Assembly (NCBI RefSeq): GCF_003943935.1
Contig: NZ_RJOB01000003.1
Span: 62,001-126,000 of the forward strand
Source of the DNA: Streptococcus mitis
GTDB lineage: Bacteria > Bacillota > Bacilli > Lactobacillales > Streptococcaceae
Reading direction: 5' to 3'
Length of the DNA stretch: 64,000 nt
This document shows positions 6,332 through 13,815 of this stretch, piece after piece. Positions within the stretch are counted from its first letter, which is position 1, and each line of letters starts with the position of its first letter. Under the pieces are notes generated by a model. That model ran no database searches. It was not told where the DNA came from and saw only the letters and a list, made by a program, of their open reading frames with translations. The position numbers were made by a program, and so were the translations under genes.

Positions 6332-6850
6332 ATGAATAATATATATGAAGAAATTTCTAAAAAGAAATTAAATGAAAAACTCGTTAAATCTCTAACTCCA
6401 GAAGAGCAATCTTTCTGGCTTGAATGGCTAAATGAGAGTGATAGACATGAAAATAGTTATGCTCGCCAATGTCGTCGTAAAGAAATAAGTCTAAACTCCA
6501 AAATAAACAATGGAAGAACAAATAACGAAACAACTCCACTTGACTTGTTTATAGATGATTCCCCTAATCCTCTTGACTTTCTCATTCAGACAGAAGATGA
6601 AGAATTTACCTTAGCTCAATTGCCAAGATTAAAAAAGGTTCTATCTGAATTAGATGAACTTGACAGAGATATTATCTTACTTTGCCATTCATTTGAAGAA
6701 TATGAATATACGTATAGGGGGGAAACCTATATAAACTACAAGAAACTTTCTTTCAGAGAAATGGGTAGAAGATTAAATGAGGACTATCGTAAAATCCAAC
6801 GTAAGATACCGAAAATAATGTCTTATATAAAAGAAAGACTCACAGAATAA
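6332..6850 (+). CDS. Sigma-70 region 4-like protein of the element
   Basis: This protein has 172 residues and is hydrophilic. The C-terminal half (about 95-170) has the layout of a sigma-70 region 4 helix-turn-helix: LSELDELDRDIILLCHSFEE, a variable loop, LSFREMGRRLNEDYRKIQRK. An RQCRRKE patch precedes it. Similar small sigma-like regulators occur in Tn916-type and related elements. It is first in the rightward mobility block and probably controls transcription of that block. The ATG has AAAGGA upstream, partly inside a hairpin. Confidence 0.65.
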   Translation: MNNIYEEISKKKLNEKLVKSLTPEEQSFWLEWLNESDRHENSYARQCRRKEISLNSKINNGRTNNETTPLDLFIDDSPNPLDFLIQTEDEEFTLAQLPRLKKVLSELDELDRDIILLCHSFEEYEYTYRGETYINYKKLSFREMGRRLNEDYRKIQRKIPKIMSYIKERLTE

Positions 6851-7007
6851 TTGAACAAAAAAATTAGGCCTTTTTTGCTCAAAAATGGTTCAACTACCCT
6901 TAATTTTGTCCATTAATTAGGAGGTAGTTTTAAAAGTCCAGCTCATGACCTCAAACCGAGCTTGTCTCTTCTTAGTTTTTAAGCTTCATATAGAAAGGTA
7001 TATCCAT

Positions 7008-7328
7008 ATGAAAATCAAACCACAACACCGAAAAGGCGGTTACTCAAACCATATCGCTCAACAATACGTTGACCTCAACGCTCCTATCTACTTACTGAGT
7101 GACGAACTCGAACCCCAACAAAAGTACGAAAACAACAAACCAACAGGGGAAATTGTCGCTTATAAGGCTTGGTTCGGACAAAAAGGACTTCCGCCTTTTC
7201 AAGTGAAATTTACAGAAGCACCTGAACTGCCAGACTACCTATCTCTGGTTTCATTTGAAGGTCTAATGGCATGCGAAGTTAACTACAATGTCTACTTCAA
7301 AGCTGACGGATTGAAAGAGGTGAACTAA
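7008..7328 (+). CDS. Small mobility-block protein, possibly DUF961-like
   Basis: This protein has 106 residues. I take the ATG at 7008 (MKIKPQHRKGGYSN) because AGAAAGG lies at the right distance. An upstream ATG in the same frame at 6945 has no comparable site. The protein looks like a small beta-rich domain and ends CEVNYNVYFKADGLKEVN. Size, position just before the coupling ATPase and the beta-rich end recall the DUF961 proteins of Tn916-type elements. The match is by layout, not sequence identity. Its stop codon overlaps the next ATG by one base, so the two are translationally coupled. Confidence 0.55.
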   Translation: MKIKPQHRKGGYSNHIAQQYVDLNAPIYLLSDELEPQQKYENNKPTGEIVAYKAWFGQKGLPPFQVKFTEAPELPDYLSLVSFEGLMACEVNYNVYFKADGLKEVN

Positions 7329-8416
7329 TGGTTTCAACTCTCACACAAAGAGAGTTGGAACAATACCTGTTACAGAGCCTAAATATGGGTTTGGGCTCTG
7401 TATTACAGGGTGAAACATCCTACACCAACTCTTTTAACATTCTTGTCCGAGAAGACGGCTTTATCTTTGTCCCTCGTCTACCATGTGGCTTTATCATTGA
7501 TGATGACTTGTATCAGAAGATTTTTCTAATCGCAAACGCCTCCCTCTATCCTCAATATACGCTATTGAAACAAAACTCTGCTTACTTTATCGCCTTAAAG
7601 TCAGAGGATATTCATGTTCAGCGTGGCTTATTCTTTCCATGGAAAAAAGGAGTTTCGGAGCGCTTGGTCATTCCAGACCTTGAGATATTTACCTCGTCTC
7701 TAAAGGGTAATAATATTCCTATCATGAAAAATCTAGCCATTAACTATGATAAGGTAACTTCTTTGGCTATTGCTGGTAATTCCGGTAGTGGGAAAAGTTA
7801 CGCTTTGACTTATCTACTTAGTGTCCTGAAAAACATTTCTGACCTAATTATTATTGACCCTAAGTTTGATACACCATCACGCTGGGCAAGAGAACACCAA
7901 ACTCCCGTTATTCACCCCCATGAAAACCGCTCTAAATCTGATTTTGTTTCAGAAATTAATGAAAACCTGAGCAAGTGTATGACCATCATTCATAAAAGGC
8001 AAGCCATCTTGTTTGAAAATCCACGTCATGAATTTAAACATCTAACCATTGTTATTGATGAAGTACTAGCCTTGTCAGAAGGAGTCAACAGAACCATCAA
8101 AGATTCTTTCTTCTCTTTATTGTCTCAAATCGCACTACTGGGACGAGCTACACGTGTTCATTTACTTCTAGTCAGTCAACGCTTTGACCATACAACTATC
8201 CCCGTATCCGTTCGGGAACAATTGAATGTTCTGATACAGATTGGAAACATTAATAAAAAGACCACACAGTTTTTGTTTCCCGACCTCGACCCTGAGGGCA
8301 TCGTTATTCCGATAGGCAAAGGAACAGGACTTATACAGATTATTGATAACGAACATCCTTATCAAGTTTTCCCCCTCCTCTGTCCCACCTATTACACCAA
8401 GAAAGGAATTTTATAG
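7328..8416 (+). CDS. FtsK/TcpA-like coupling ATPase
   Basis: This protein has 362 residues. It has a Walker A motif GNSGSGKS at 150-157, a Walker B LTIVIDE at 239-245, and after it LGRATRVHLLLVSQR, the sensor region of FtsK/HerA motor ATPases. The N-terminal 140 residues have no clear membrane segments. In elements of this class such a protein brings the Rep-DNA complex to the conjugation channel of a helper element. The neighbouring 199-residue membrane protein may serve as its anchor. It is shorter than chromosomal FtsK and lacks the gamma domain. Confidence 0.85.
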   Translation: MVSTLTQRELEQYLLQSLNMGLGSVLQGETSYTNSFNILVREDGFIFVPRLPCGFIIDDDLYQKIFLIANASLYPQYTLLKQNSAYFIALKSEDIHVQRGLFFPWKKGVSERLVIPDLEIFTSSLKGNNIPIMKNLAINYDKVTSLAIAGNSGSGKSYALTYLLSVLKNISDLIIIDPKFDTPSRWAREHQTPVIHPHENRSKSDFVSEINENLSKCMTIIHKRQAILFENPRHEFKHLTIVIDEVLALSEGVNRTIKDSFFSLLSQIALLGRATRVHLLLVSQRFDHTTIPVSVREQLNVLIQIGNINKKTTQFLFPDLDPEGIVIPIGKGTGLIQIIDNEHPYQVFPLLCPTYYTKKGIL

Positions 8417-8419
8417 ACT

Positions 8420-9019
8420 ATGAGAAAAACGAATTTTCAAAAAACCATTCATCCAGCAACTACCTTTTTTATAATGGGAATCCTATCTATGTTTATTTCA
8501 ATCTTATTGAGGCTTGGAATGAATCCCTTGGAAAACAGTATCTATTTCACATCTCTGTTTGATTTCCTGCGCTTGCTTCACTTTATCAGCTCATCTATTT
8601 CTTTATTGTCCCTTCTCTTATTCCTTGGATTAGTTGGCTATGAAATTAAGATACGCCACAGAGAAGATAAAATATCAAACCTCTTTAAGTCCATTACACA
8701 GACCTTTTCTCTTCGTCTATTTCTGATTCAAAGAGAGTACTCAGAAACTGTAAGCACAAGCGAGCAAGGAAACACAAAGAGATACAACCCTATCAACAAA
8801 CAGTTCAATAAAGCGATTCAGAAAGTGCTTGTAGATATACGAGAGGAAAGCACAACATTGATTATTCCTGTCCCCAAATCGCAACAAGCCATTAGAATTC
8901 TAAAAGATTTGGAAACAATCATCAGTGAAGAAATTTCTAGTCGCAATCCTGACTATTATTTTTCAAGACCTGAAAGAAAGGGCATGGACTTCTACTTTAT
9001 CGGAACAAGACGTAAATAA
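8420..9019 (+). CDS. Membrane protein of the mobility block
   Basis: This protein has 199 residues. Two hydrophobic segments, about 12-30 (TFFIMGILSMFISILL) and about 52-76 (FISSSISLLSLLLFLGLVGY), are followed by a soluble C-terminal domain of about 120 residues with QQAIRILKDLETIISEEISS. It begins three bases after the ATPase stop. The position suggests a partner of the coupling ATPase, but no family is recognised. Confidence 0.6.
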   Translation: MRKTNFQKTIHPATTFFIMGILSMFISILLRLGMNPLENSIYFTSLFDFLRLLHFISSSISLLSLLLFLGLVGYEIKIRHREDKISNLFKSITQTFSLRLFLIQREYSETVSTSEQGNTKRYNPINKQFNKAIQKVLVDIREESTTLIIPVPKSQQAIRILKDLETIISEEISSRNPDYYFSRPERKGMDFYFIGTRRK

Positions 9020-9022
9020 TAG

Positions 9023-9111
9023 GACGGGCGCTATGGCGCACGAAGTAAGCGCCACCTAGCGCCCGTCTGCTTGGTATATGGACTAACGGGTTACTACGAC
9101 CCCGTTAGTCC
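9023..9111 (+). other. Rolling-circle double-strand origin with pMV158-type nick site
   Basis: Two strong hairpins are adjacent. The first pairs GACGGGCGCTA (9023-9033) with TAGCGCCCGTC (9057-9067) and contains an inner stem TGGCGC/GCGCCA. The second pairs GGACTAACGGG (9080-9090) with CCCGTTAGTCC (9101-9111) and displays TTACTACGAC in its loop. TACTACG/AC is the nick sequence of the pMV158 replicon family, which puts the nick between 9098 and 9099. The rep gene starts about 110 bases downstream. It may also act as the transfer origin. Confidence 0.85.
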
Positions 9112-9221
9112 AATAATCAATAATCACAGAAATATCAAAAAAGCGTCTTCCACCTTCCGAAAGAACCCTTCTAAATCTCCTTATAGATAGAAATACAATT
9201 TGAAAGCGAGGTATGTTGTAT

Positions 9222-9875
9222 ATGTCAAAAGAACAACGTTCCAACAAGTGGGCTTTTCTTTTCTACAGAGAGAGCGCCCCAGAAAACTATTTAGAAATCC
9301 TTGAAGACCTTCATATTCCCTTTATCTTATCCCCTTGGCACGATAAAGACGTTAATAGAAGAACAGGGGAACTTAAAAAAGCTCATAAGCATGGCGCCTT
9401 TTTCTTCGATTCACTCAAAAGTTATTCTCAAGTATCTGAACTCATCAAGGATAAATTAAAGGGACCTGCTCATGTAGAACCTATTATGTCTCCAAAAGGG
9501 ATGTATGACTACTTTGTCCATGCGGAGAATCCTGAGAAAAGTCCGTACGATATCAAAGATATAGAAATTGGATGCGGATTTGAATTGGATAAATTCCTCA
9601 TAAACCATAACAACGATGATTTTCTATCAACTATTATTGACGTGATAGACAAGAATAATTTCACTGAATTTAATCATCTGGTTAGGTATGCGAGAGAAGA
9701 AAATCCGACCTTATTAAGACTTATCGTAGATAAAACTTACTTTTTTGCCAAGTATTTAGATTCACGAAGGTATAGTACAGATAAAAGCAAAATAACTTCA
9801 TCAAAAGCTCCCTTGACGAATACTCCTAATAAAACTAGAGACATCATATCAGACTCTACTTTAATAGAAGTATAA
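9222..9875 (+). CDS. pMV158 RepB-like (Rep_2) rolling-circle initiator/relaxase
   Basis: This protein has 217 residues from the ATG at 9222, chosen over the ATG at 9213 because AAAGCGAGG then sits at proper spacing. The HUH endonuclease layout of pMV158 RepB is visible: SPWHDKD (H40, D43), KKAHKHGAFF (H55, H57, metal ligands) and MYDYFVH (candidate nucleophile Y97, next to Y95). RepB has the equivalent LHDKD, AHYH and MYLYLTH. It should nick the hairpin loop at 9092-9100. In elements of this type the Rep can serve both replication of the excised circle and mobilization. Confidence 0.9.
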   Translation: MSKEQRSNKWAFLFYRESAPENYLEILEDLHIPFILSPWHDKDVNRRTGELKKAHKHGAFFFDSLKSYSQVSELIKDKLKGPAHVEPIMSPKGMYDYFVHAENPEKSPYDIKDIEIGCGFELDKFLINHNNDDFLSTIIDVIDKNNFTEFNHLVRYAREENPTLLRLIVDKTYFFAKYLDSRRYSTDKSKITSSKAPLTNTPNKTRDIISDSTLIEV

Positions 9876-9888
9876 CGGAGGAAAAGCT

Positions 9889-10152
9889 ATGCAAGTAATC
9901 TTACCAGATGAACAAATTCATCAAATTCAACTTTTACTCTCTAATCTTATAAAGAAAGAAATCAGAGAGCAATTAGACAAGAGCGGTATCGATAGTCCCT
10001 ATTTGAACAAACAACAAGCTTGTAACTATTTAGGTATATCAAATAATACACTGGATTCTTGGATTGTAAAAGGCTTACCCAAAATCAAAATCGGTAAAAC
10101 GATTCGATTCCATAAAGACGCTATCGATCAATGGCTAAACTTACATAACTAG
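9889..10152 (+). CDS. xis: Excisionase-family DNA-binding protein
   Basis: This protein has 87 residues. The C-terminal half is a winged-helix excisionase domain (HTH_17): YLNKQQACNYLGISNNTLDS, then WIVKGLPKIKIGKTIRFHKD. The N-terminal 40 residues are helical and charged. It lies 13 bases after rep behind GGAGG and directly before the integrase, the usual order. It should bend att DNA to favour excision. Confidence 0.8.
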   Translation: MQVILPDEQIHQIQLLLSNLIKKEIREQLDKSGIDSPYLNKQQACNYLGISNNTLDSWIVKGLPKIKIGKTIRFHKDAIDQWLNLHN

Positions 10153-10176
10153 AAATATCAAGATTTTTGTTTTATA

Positions 10177-10226
10177 ATAGTCATGATATTTTCTGGTTCG
10201 ATACACAAGGAGAATATCATGACTAT
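10177..10226 (+). promoter_or_regulatory. 14-bp inverted repeat enclosing the integrase start
   Basis: ATAGTCATGATATT (10177-10190) and AATATCATGACTAT (10213-10226) are perfect inverted repeats with a 22-base loop. The loop carries AAGGAG and the second arm carries the integrase ATG (10219). TATAAT lies at 10173-10178. It could be an operator or an mRNA hairpin that limits integrase translation, depending on where transcription starts. Confidence 0.6.
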
Positions 10227-11436
10227 CACTAAAACACAAAATGGTACTTATCGTTTAAAAATCTACATTCCAATAGATGCACGAATGCCACTTGGCATCG
10301 TCAACAACAACTATTACGATAAACGATTCAAAACAAGAAAGGAGGCAAGACAAGCAGAAATAGACTTGCTTACCAAGTTAAATCAAATTGAAGATAATGA
10401 ATTTACTGGATTAGGTAAAGGAGAAATCCTTTTCTCAGACTTCTATCATAATATTTGGTGGGATTCCTACAAATCAGGACAAACAACATCTACTGTTAAA
10501 CCACCAAGTAAGTCAACTATCTCTAATACTAAAACTTGTTTCGAAAGACATATATTGCCACTTCTTGGAAATTATACAATACAGTTTCTAAATCAAAACA
10601 AGCAGGTTATTTTAAACCTTATGACAGCAAAAGCTAACGAATATGCGAACTTTAAATCTTTACGTAGCTATGTGATTTCTATTTTTGATTGGGCAGAAGA
10701 ACTTGAATATATAGAAGCTAATAAAGTTGCCAAAATATTAAGAAGAATAAAAGCCACTAAAAAGATTCAACTTGATGAGTCCAAGAGAGAGGAAGATTTA
10801 TATCTGACACACGAGCAACTACAAGACTGGTTCTTAGCCTTTCAAAAAGATTTAGAGGACGAAAAGATTTCACTCAAAGATTATGTCCTATTCTATCTCA
10901 CATTCTTTTTAGGGGATAGAAAGTCTGAATCCTATGCGCTACAATGGAAACATATTGACTTTGATAAATCGCAAATTCAATTACTCCAAGCATTAGATAG
11001 ATATGGAGAAGTAAAATCAACAAAAAGCAACAAGAAAACTGTCTTTTCTGTTTCAGGTGACTTACTCCAATTGCTCAAAAATTGGAAAGAACAACAAAGA
11101 TATGAATTAGCAAAGTTCGGCATCATCAGTAATCCAGAACAATTTGTTTTTACATATATCGACACAAAAGGAAACATCAACAAGCCTTTACATGCTGACT
11201 ATCTGAACAATAAAATGAAAAGTATTAGAAAGCGACATAAAGAACTAGCACACGCTACACCACATAAACTGCGACATACAGGAGCAACGCTGGCTAAACA
11301 AGCAGGAATGAGCTTAGAAGCTATTTCTGAAGCACTAACACACAGCGATACAGGTACAACTCAAATTTATGTCAATACTTCTAACGTTGTTCCTATGACC
11401 GTTGGTGAATTTGCTTTAAAGTCTCTAAAACAATAA
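10219..11436 (+). CDS. int: Tyrosine integrase
   Basis: This protein has 405 residues from the ATG at 10219 (MTITKTQNGTYRLK), which has AAGGAG at 10207-10212. The upstream in-frame ATG at 10183 lacks one. Domains are an N-terminal arm-binding region (1-60), a SAM-like core-binding domain (about 70-180) and a catalytic domain (200-405). Catalytic residues are R234 (GDRKSES), a lysine in the beta-hairpin near 268-272, H349 and R352 (HKLRH), H375 (THSD) and Y384 (TQIYVN). It is of the Tn916/phage Int type and is responsible for recombination at rpsI. The stop codon overlaps an arm-type repeat. Confidence 0.93.
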   Translation: MTITKTQNGTYRLKIYIPIDARMPLGIVNNNYYDKRFKTRKEARQAEIDLLTKLNQIEDNEFTGLGKGEILFSDFYHNIWWDSYKSGQTTSTVKPPSKSTISNTKTCFERHILPLLGNYTIQFLNQNKQVILNLMTAKANEYANFKSLRSYVISIFDWAEELEYIEANKVAKILRRIKATKKIQLDESKREEDLYLTHEQLQDWFLAFQKDLEDEKISLKDYVLFYLTFFLGDRKSESYALQWKHIDFDKSQIQLLQALDRYGEVKSTKSNKKTVFSVSGDLLQLLKNWKEQQRYELAKFGIISNPEQFVFTYIDTKGNINKPLHADYLNNKMKSIRKRHKELAHATPHKLRHTGATLAKQAGMSLEAISEALTHSDTGTTQIYVNTSNVVPMTVGEFALKSLKQ

Positions 11437-11443
11437 GGTAAAA

Positions 11444-11508
11444 ATAAGGTGAACTTTGAGGTGAATTTTTTAAAAAAAGACGAAAAAAACACCCATAAGG
11501 TAAACTTT
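11444..11508. repeat. Arm-type integrase sites at the right end
   Basis: ATAAGGTGAACTTT (11444-11457) and ATAAGGTAAACTTT (11495-11508) match the left-end motif. A shorter copy, ATAAGGTA, overlaps the integrase stop at 11433. Confidence 0.65.
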
Positions 11509-11518
11509 TGGGTGCTTT
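11482..11518 (-). terminator. Element-borne replacement terminator for rpsI
   Basis: On the minus strand CACCCAAAAG pairs with the region ending ATGGGTG around TTTACC, followed by seven T (11489-11483). It replaces the native terminator at 648-684, so rpsI transcription still stops soon after the gene and does not read antisense through int. Confidence 0.75.
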
Positions 11519-11542
11519 GAAACGTTGATATAATCGTATTGA

Positions 11543-11935
11543 TTAACGTTTTGAGAATTGTGATGCTTTACGAGCTTTCTTAAGACCTGGTTTCTTACGT
11601 TCAACTTTACGTGAGTCACGTGTAAGAAGTCCTGCGCGTTTCAATGAATCGCGGAAGTCAGGGTCTACTTGAAGAAGGGCACGAGCGATACCGTGACGGA
11701 TAGCTCCTGATTGACCAGCGTATCCACCACCTACAACGTTAACGAAAACGTCGTATGAACCTACAGTTGAAGTAACTGCGAATGGTTGGTTGATGACAAG
11801 ACGAAGGTCAGCGTGTGGGATGTACTCTTCAACATCTTTTTTGTTAACAGTGATTTTACCAGTTCCTGGAACAAGGCGAACGCGTGCAACAGCGTTTTTA
11901 CGACGTCCAGTACCTGCATATTGTGCTTGTGACAT
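11543..11935 (-). CDS. rpsI: 30S ribosomal protein S9, 3' end supplied by the element
   Basis: This protein has 130 residues, full length for streptococcal S9: [20 protein letters not shown]..., [20 protein letters not shown] and the C-terminal [12 protein letters not shown] that reaches the P-site tRNA. It is the second gene after rplM in the usual operon. The final codons now read CAA TTC TCA AAA CGT TAA, while the displaced native copy at 701-718 reads CAA TTT AGT AAA CGT TAA. The same peptide comes from different codons, so the element rebuilds the essential tail exactly. Confidence 0.98.
   Translation of the reverse strand: MSQAQYAGTGRRKNAVARVRLVPGTGKITVNKKDVEEYIPHADLRLVINQPFAVTSTVGSYDVFVNVVGGGYAGQSGAIRHGIARALLQVDPDFRDSLKRAGLLTRDSRKVERKKPGLKKARKASQFSKR
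11556..11592 (-). other. attR core within rpsI
   Basis: This 37-base copy of the att core is identical to 714-750. It lies inside the rpsI coding sequence and covers codons for LKKARKASQ in the minus strand. Confidence 0.9.
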
Positions 11936-11953
11936 ACTTTATTGTTCCTTTCC

Positions 11954-12400
11954 TTAGATAAGTCCTGAAATGTCAAGAACTTCTGGTTGTTGTGCAGCGT
12001 GAGTGTGCTCAGCTCCAACAAATACTTTCAACTTCATACCTTGAGCGCGTCCAAGAGTATTGTGTGGAAGCATACCTTTAACTGATTTCTCGATCAAACG
12101 TACTGCATTTTTAGAACGAAGTTCACCTGCAGAGATTTGTTTCAATCCACCTGGGTGGTTTGAGTGAGTGTAGTAGATTTTATCAGTTGCTTTTTTACCA
12201 GTCAATTTAACTTTTTCAGCATTGATAACAATCACAAAATCACCTGTATCAGTGTGTGGTGTAAATGTTGGTTTGTTTTTTCCGCGAAGTACGCTAGCAA
12301 CTACTGCAGAAAGACGTCCAAGTGGTACATCAGTTGCGTCAACTACGTACCATTTACGTTCAACTTGGCCTGGTTTAGCCATAAATGTTGTTTTATTCAT
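11954..12400 (-). CDS. rplM: 50S ribosomal protein L13
   Basis: This protein has 148 residues: [20 protein letters not shown] at the start, [20 protein letters not shown] and [19 protein letters not shown], the conserved L13 signature region. It is first gene of the rplM-rpsI operon, with 18 bases to rpsI. An L13-type leader and a strong promoter lie upstream, so both genes are probably controlled by feedback of free L13 on the leader. Confidence 0.98.
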   Translation of the reverse strand: MNKTTFMAKPGQVERKWYVVDATDVPLGRLSAVVASVLRGKNKPTFTPHTDTGDFVIVINAEKVKLTGKKATDKIYYTHSNHPGGLKQISAGELRSKNAVRLIEKSVKGMLPHNTLGRAQGMKLKVFVGAEHTHAAQQPEVLDISGLI

Positions 12401-12510
12401 GATTTCTCCTATATATAGTTCGATTTTTGTTTACGGTGATGGGTGTTCCTTCCCATCGAAAAGTATTTGGAAGGTTCCGGGGCCTTTCAAATGGGGTAAA
12501 CAATACCGCC
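12401..12510 (-). ncRNA. L13-type ribosomal protein leader
   Basis: The roughly 100-base leader folds into paired segments: GTTTACCCC with the later GTAAAC region, GGCCCCGGAACC, and GATGGG with CCCATC. Size, position and order fit the Firmicutes L13 leader that binds L13 to repress its own operon. I recognise it by layout and have not scored it against a model. Confidence 0.7.
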
Positions 12511-12514
12511 TACT

Positions 12515-12544
12515 ATAATACCAAATTTCACCCCTAAAAGTCAA
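12515..12544 (-). promoter_or_regulatory. rplM-rpsI promoter
   Basis: Minus strand TTGACT (12544-12539) and TATTAT (12520-12515) are 18 bases apart, with the start near 12508 at the top of the leader. Confidence 0.7.
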
Positions 12545-12586
12545 TAGATATGAAAAATATTTTTCTGAATTCTACTCTTTTTATCT

Positions 12587-12612
12587 CTAAAAAACCTCGC
12601 TTTCGCGAGGCT
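12587..12612 (-). terminator. Terminator after the ABC-2 permease gene
   Basis: CCTCGC (12595-12600), TTTC, GCGAGG (12605-12610) form a perfect 6-bp stem. On the minus strand it is followed by TTTTTTAG. It lies four bases past the permease stop. Confidence 0.8.
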
Positions 12613-12615
12613 CTT

Positions 12616-13815
12616 CTATTTATAAGATAAGGCACGTTTAAAGGTTTTCCAAGGTCCTAAATCATCTGTTTGCAGAACGAGACTAGCATACATACGCCCG
12701 ATAAAGACTGTTGCAGTTACTGCAAAAGCAATCGTAATAGCAAGCGAAATCCAAGCTTCTACCCCATTTGCATAACCATTAATAGCTCTAAATGGCATGA
12801 AGAAAGTCGAAATAAAGGGAATATAAGAACCGATTTTCAAGATCAAATTATCCCCTGCAGAACCTAAAGCAGTAACTCCCACAAAGCCTACCATAATTAT
12901 AATCATCAAAGGTGACAAGGCTTTTCCTGCATCCTCAGGACGAGAAACCATAGAACCTAGAAAGGCCGCCAAGACGACATACATAAAGAGACTGACCAAA
13001 ATAAAGAGCAAGGTATTTAGAGAGAAAGCATCTCCCAAATGGTCCAGAATACCAAACTGAGCTAATAATGGCAAATCCTTAAAGAGCAGAATTGCAGCGA
13101 GACCACCCACGACATAGATGCCGATATGAGTCAAAATCACGAGTAACAAGGCAAGCATGCGAGCATAGAAATAATGACTAGCTCGGATACTAGAGAAGAC
13201 CACCTCCATGATTTTAGTCCCTTTCTCACTAGCCACTTCCTGAGCAGTGACGCTAGCATAAGTAATTAAAATCATATAGAGAAAGGCTCCAACCGCTGTA
13301 GCCGCAATTGTTTGAATCATTTTTTTATTTTCCTTGGATTCATCAATTTTCTCCGTAAAGTTAACTGTTTGTTCCAAGCGTTTTTCCTGTTCTTGTGACA
13401 AATTGGCTGCCGAACGATTGAGTTGATCTTGAAGCTCATTTAACTTGCTCGTTACTCCTAGCTTAATAGCACTCTCAAGGGAAGTTTCACCGTGATAAAC
13501 TGCCTTCAAGACACTATCCTCTTGGTCAATGGTCAGATAACCTTTTAATTTTTCATCCTTTATAGCAGCTTGAACACTTGCTTCATCCTGGTAGTCAAAA
13601 TTGAGACCATTGGTAGATTTGAGACCTTCTGTCACGGCTGGAACTGTGCTAACTACTGCTATCTTGCCACTCTGAGCCATTGAAGAGCCTTGTAGATAGC
13701 CAATTCCCCCAGATAGACCGATAAACAAGAATGGTGAAATCACCATAAAGAAGAAACTCCAGGACTTGACATGTCGAAGATAGGTTTCCTTCATTACAAC
13801 CCACATATTTCTCAT
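12616..13815 (-). CDS. ABC-2 type exporter permease (NatB/YhaP family)
   Basis: This protein has 399 residues. One membrane segment near 20-40 is followed by an extracytoplasmic loop of about 130 residues, then five or six segments from about 170 to 375. It ends in a short cytoplasmic tail. This is the ABC2_membrane_3 layout of NatB/YhaP. The substrate is unknown; relatives export sodium or toxic compounds. Its start overlaps the stop of the upstream ATPase gene by four bases (ATGA), so the two form one exporter. The G-L-S-G-G-I-G-Y-L-Q stretch near 34-43 is just after the first segment. Confidence 0.85.
   Translation of the reverse strand: MRNMWVVMKETYLRHVKSWSFFFMVISPFLFIGLSGGIGYLQGSSMAQSGKIAVVSTVPAVTEGLKSTNGLNFDYQDEASVQAAIKDEKLKGYLTIDQEDSVLKAVYHGETSLESAIKLGVTSKLNELQDQLNRSAANLSQEQEKRLEQTVNFTEKIDESKENKKMIQTIAATAVGAFLYMILITYASVTAQEVASEKGTKIMEVVFSSIRASHYFYARMLALLLVILTHIGIYVVGGLAAILLFKDLPLLAQFGILDHLGDAFSLNTLLFILVSLFMYVVLAAFLGSMVSRPEDAGKALSPLMIIIMVGFVGVTALGSAGDNLILKIGSYIPFISTFFMPFRAINGYANGVEAWISLAITIAFAVTATVFIGRMYASLVLQTDDLGPWKTFKRALSYK

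Larger units (their letters stand above)
714..11592. mobile_element. Integrative and mobilizable element in the 3' end of rpsI
   Basis: The borders are the 37-bp direct repeats 714-750 (attL) and 11556-11592 (attR). The element carries a tyrosine integrase beside attR, an excisionase, a pMV158-like Rep with its nick-site hairpin, and an FtsK/TcpA-like coupling ATPase. No type IV secretion genes are seen, so it should be mobilizable rather than self-conjugative. Streptococcal elements that pair a Rep-like relaxase with a TcpA-like ATPase are an established class. The left half (750-6000) is cargo that includes pcpA, a two-gene unknown module and decayed genes, one of them an integrase remnant. 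It may therefore be a composite of two accreted elements. Confidence 0.88.
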
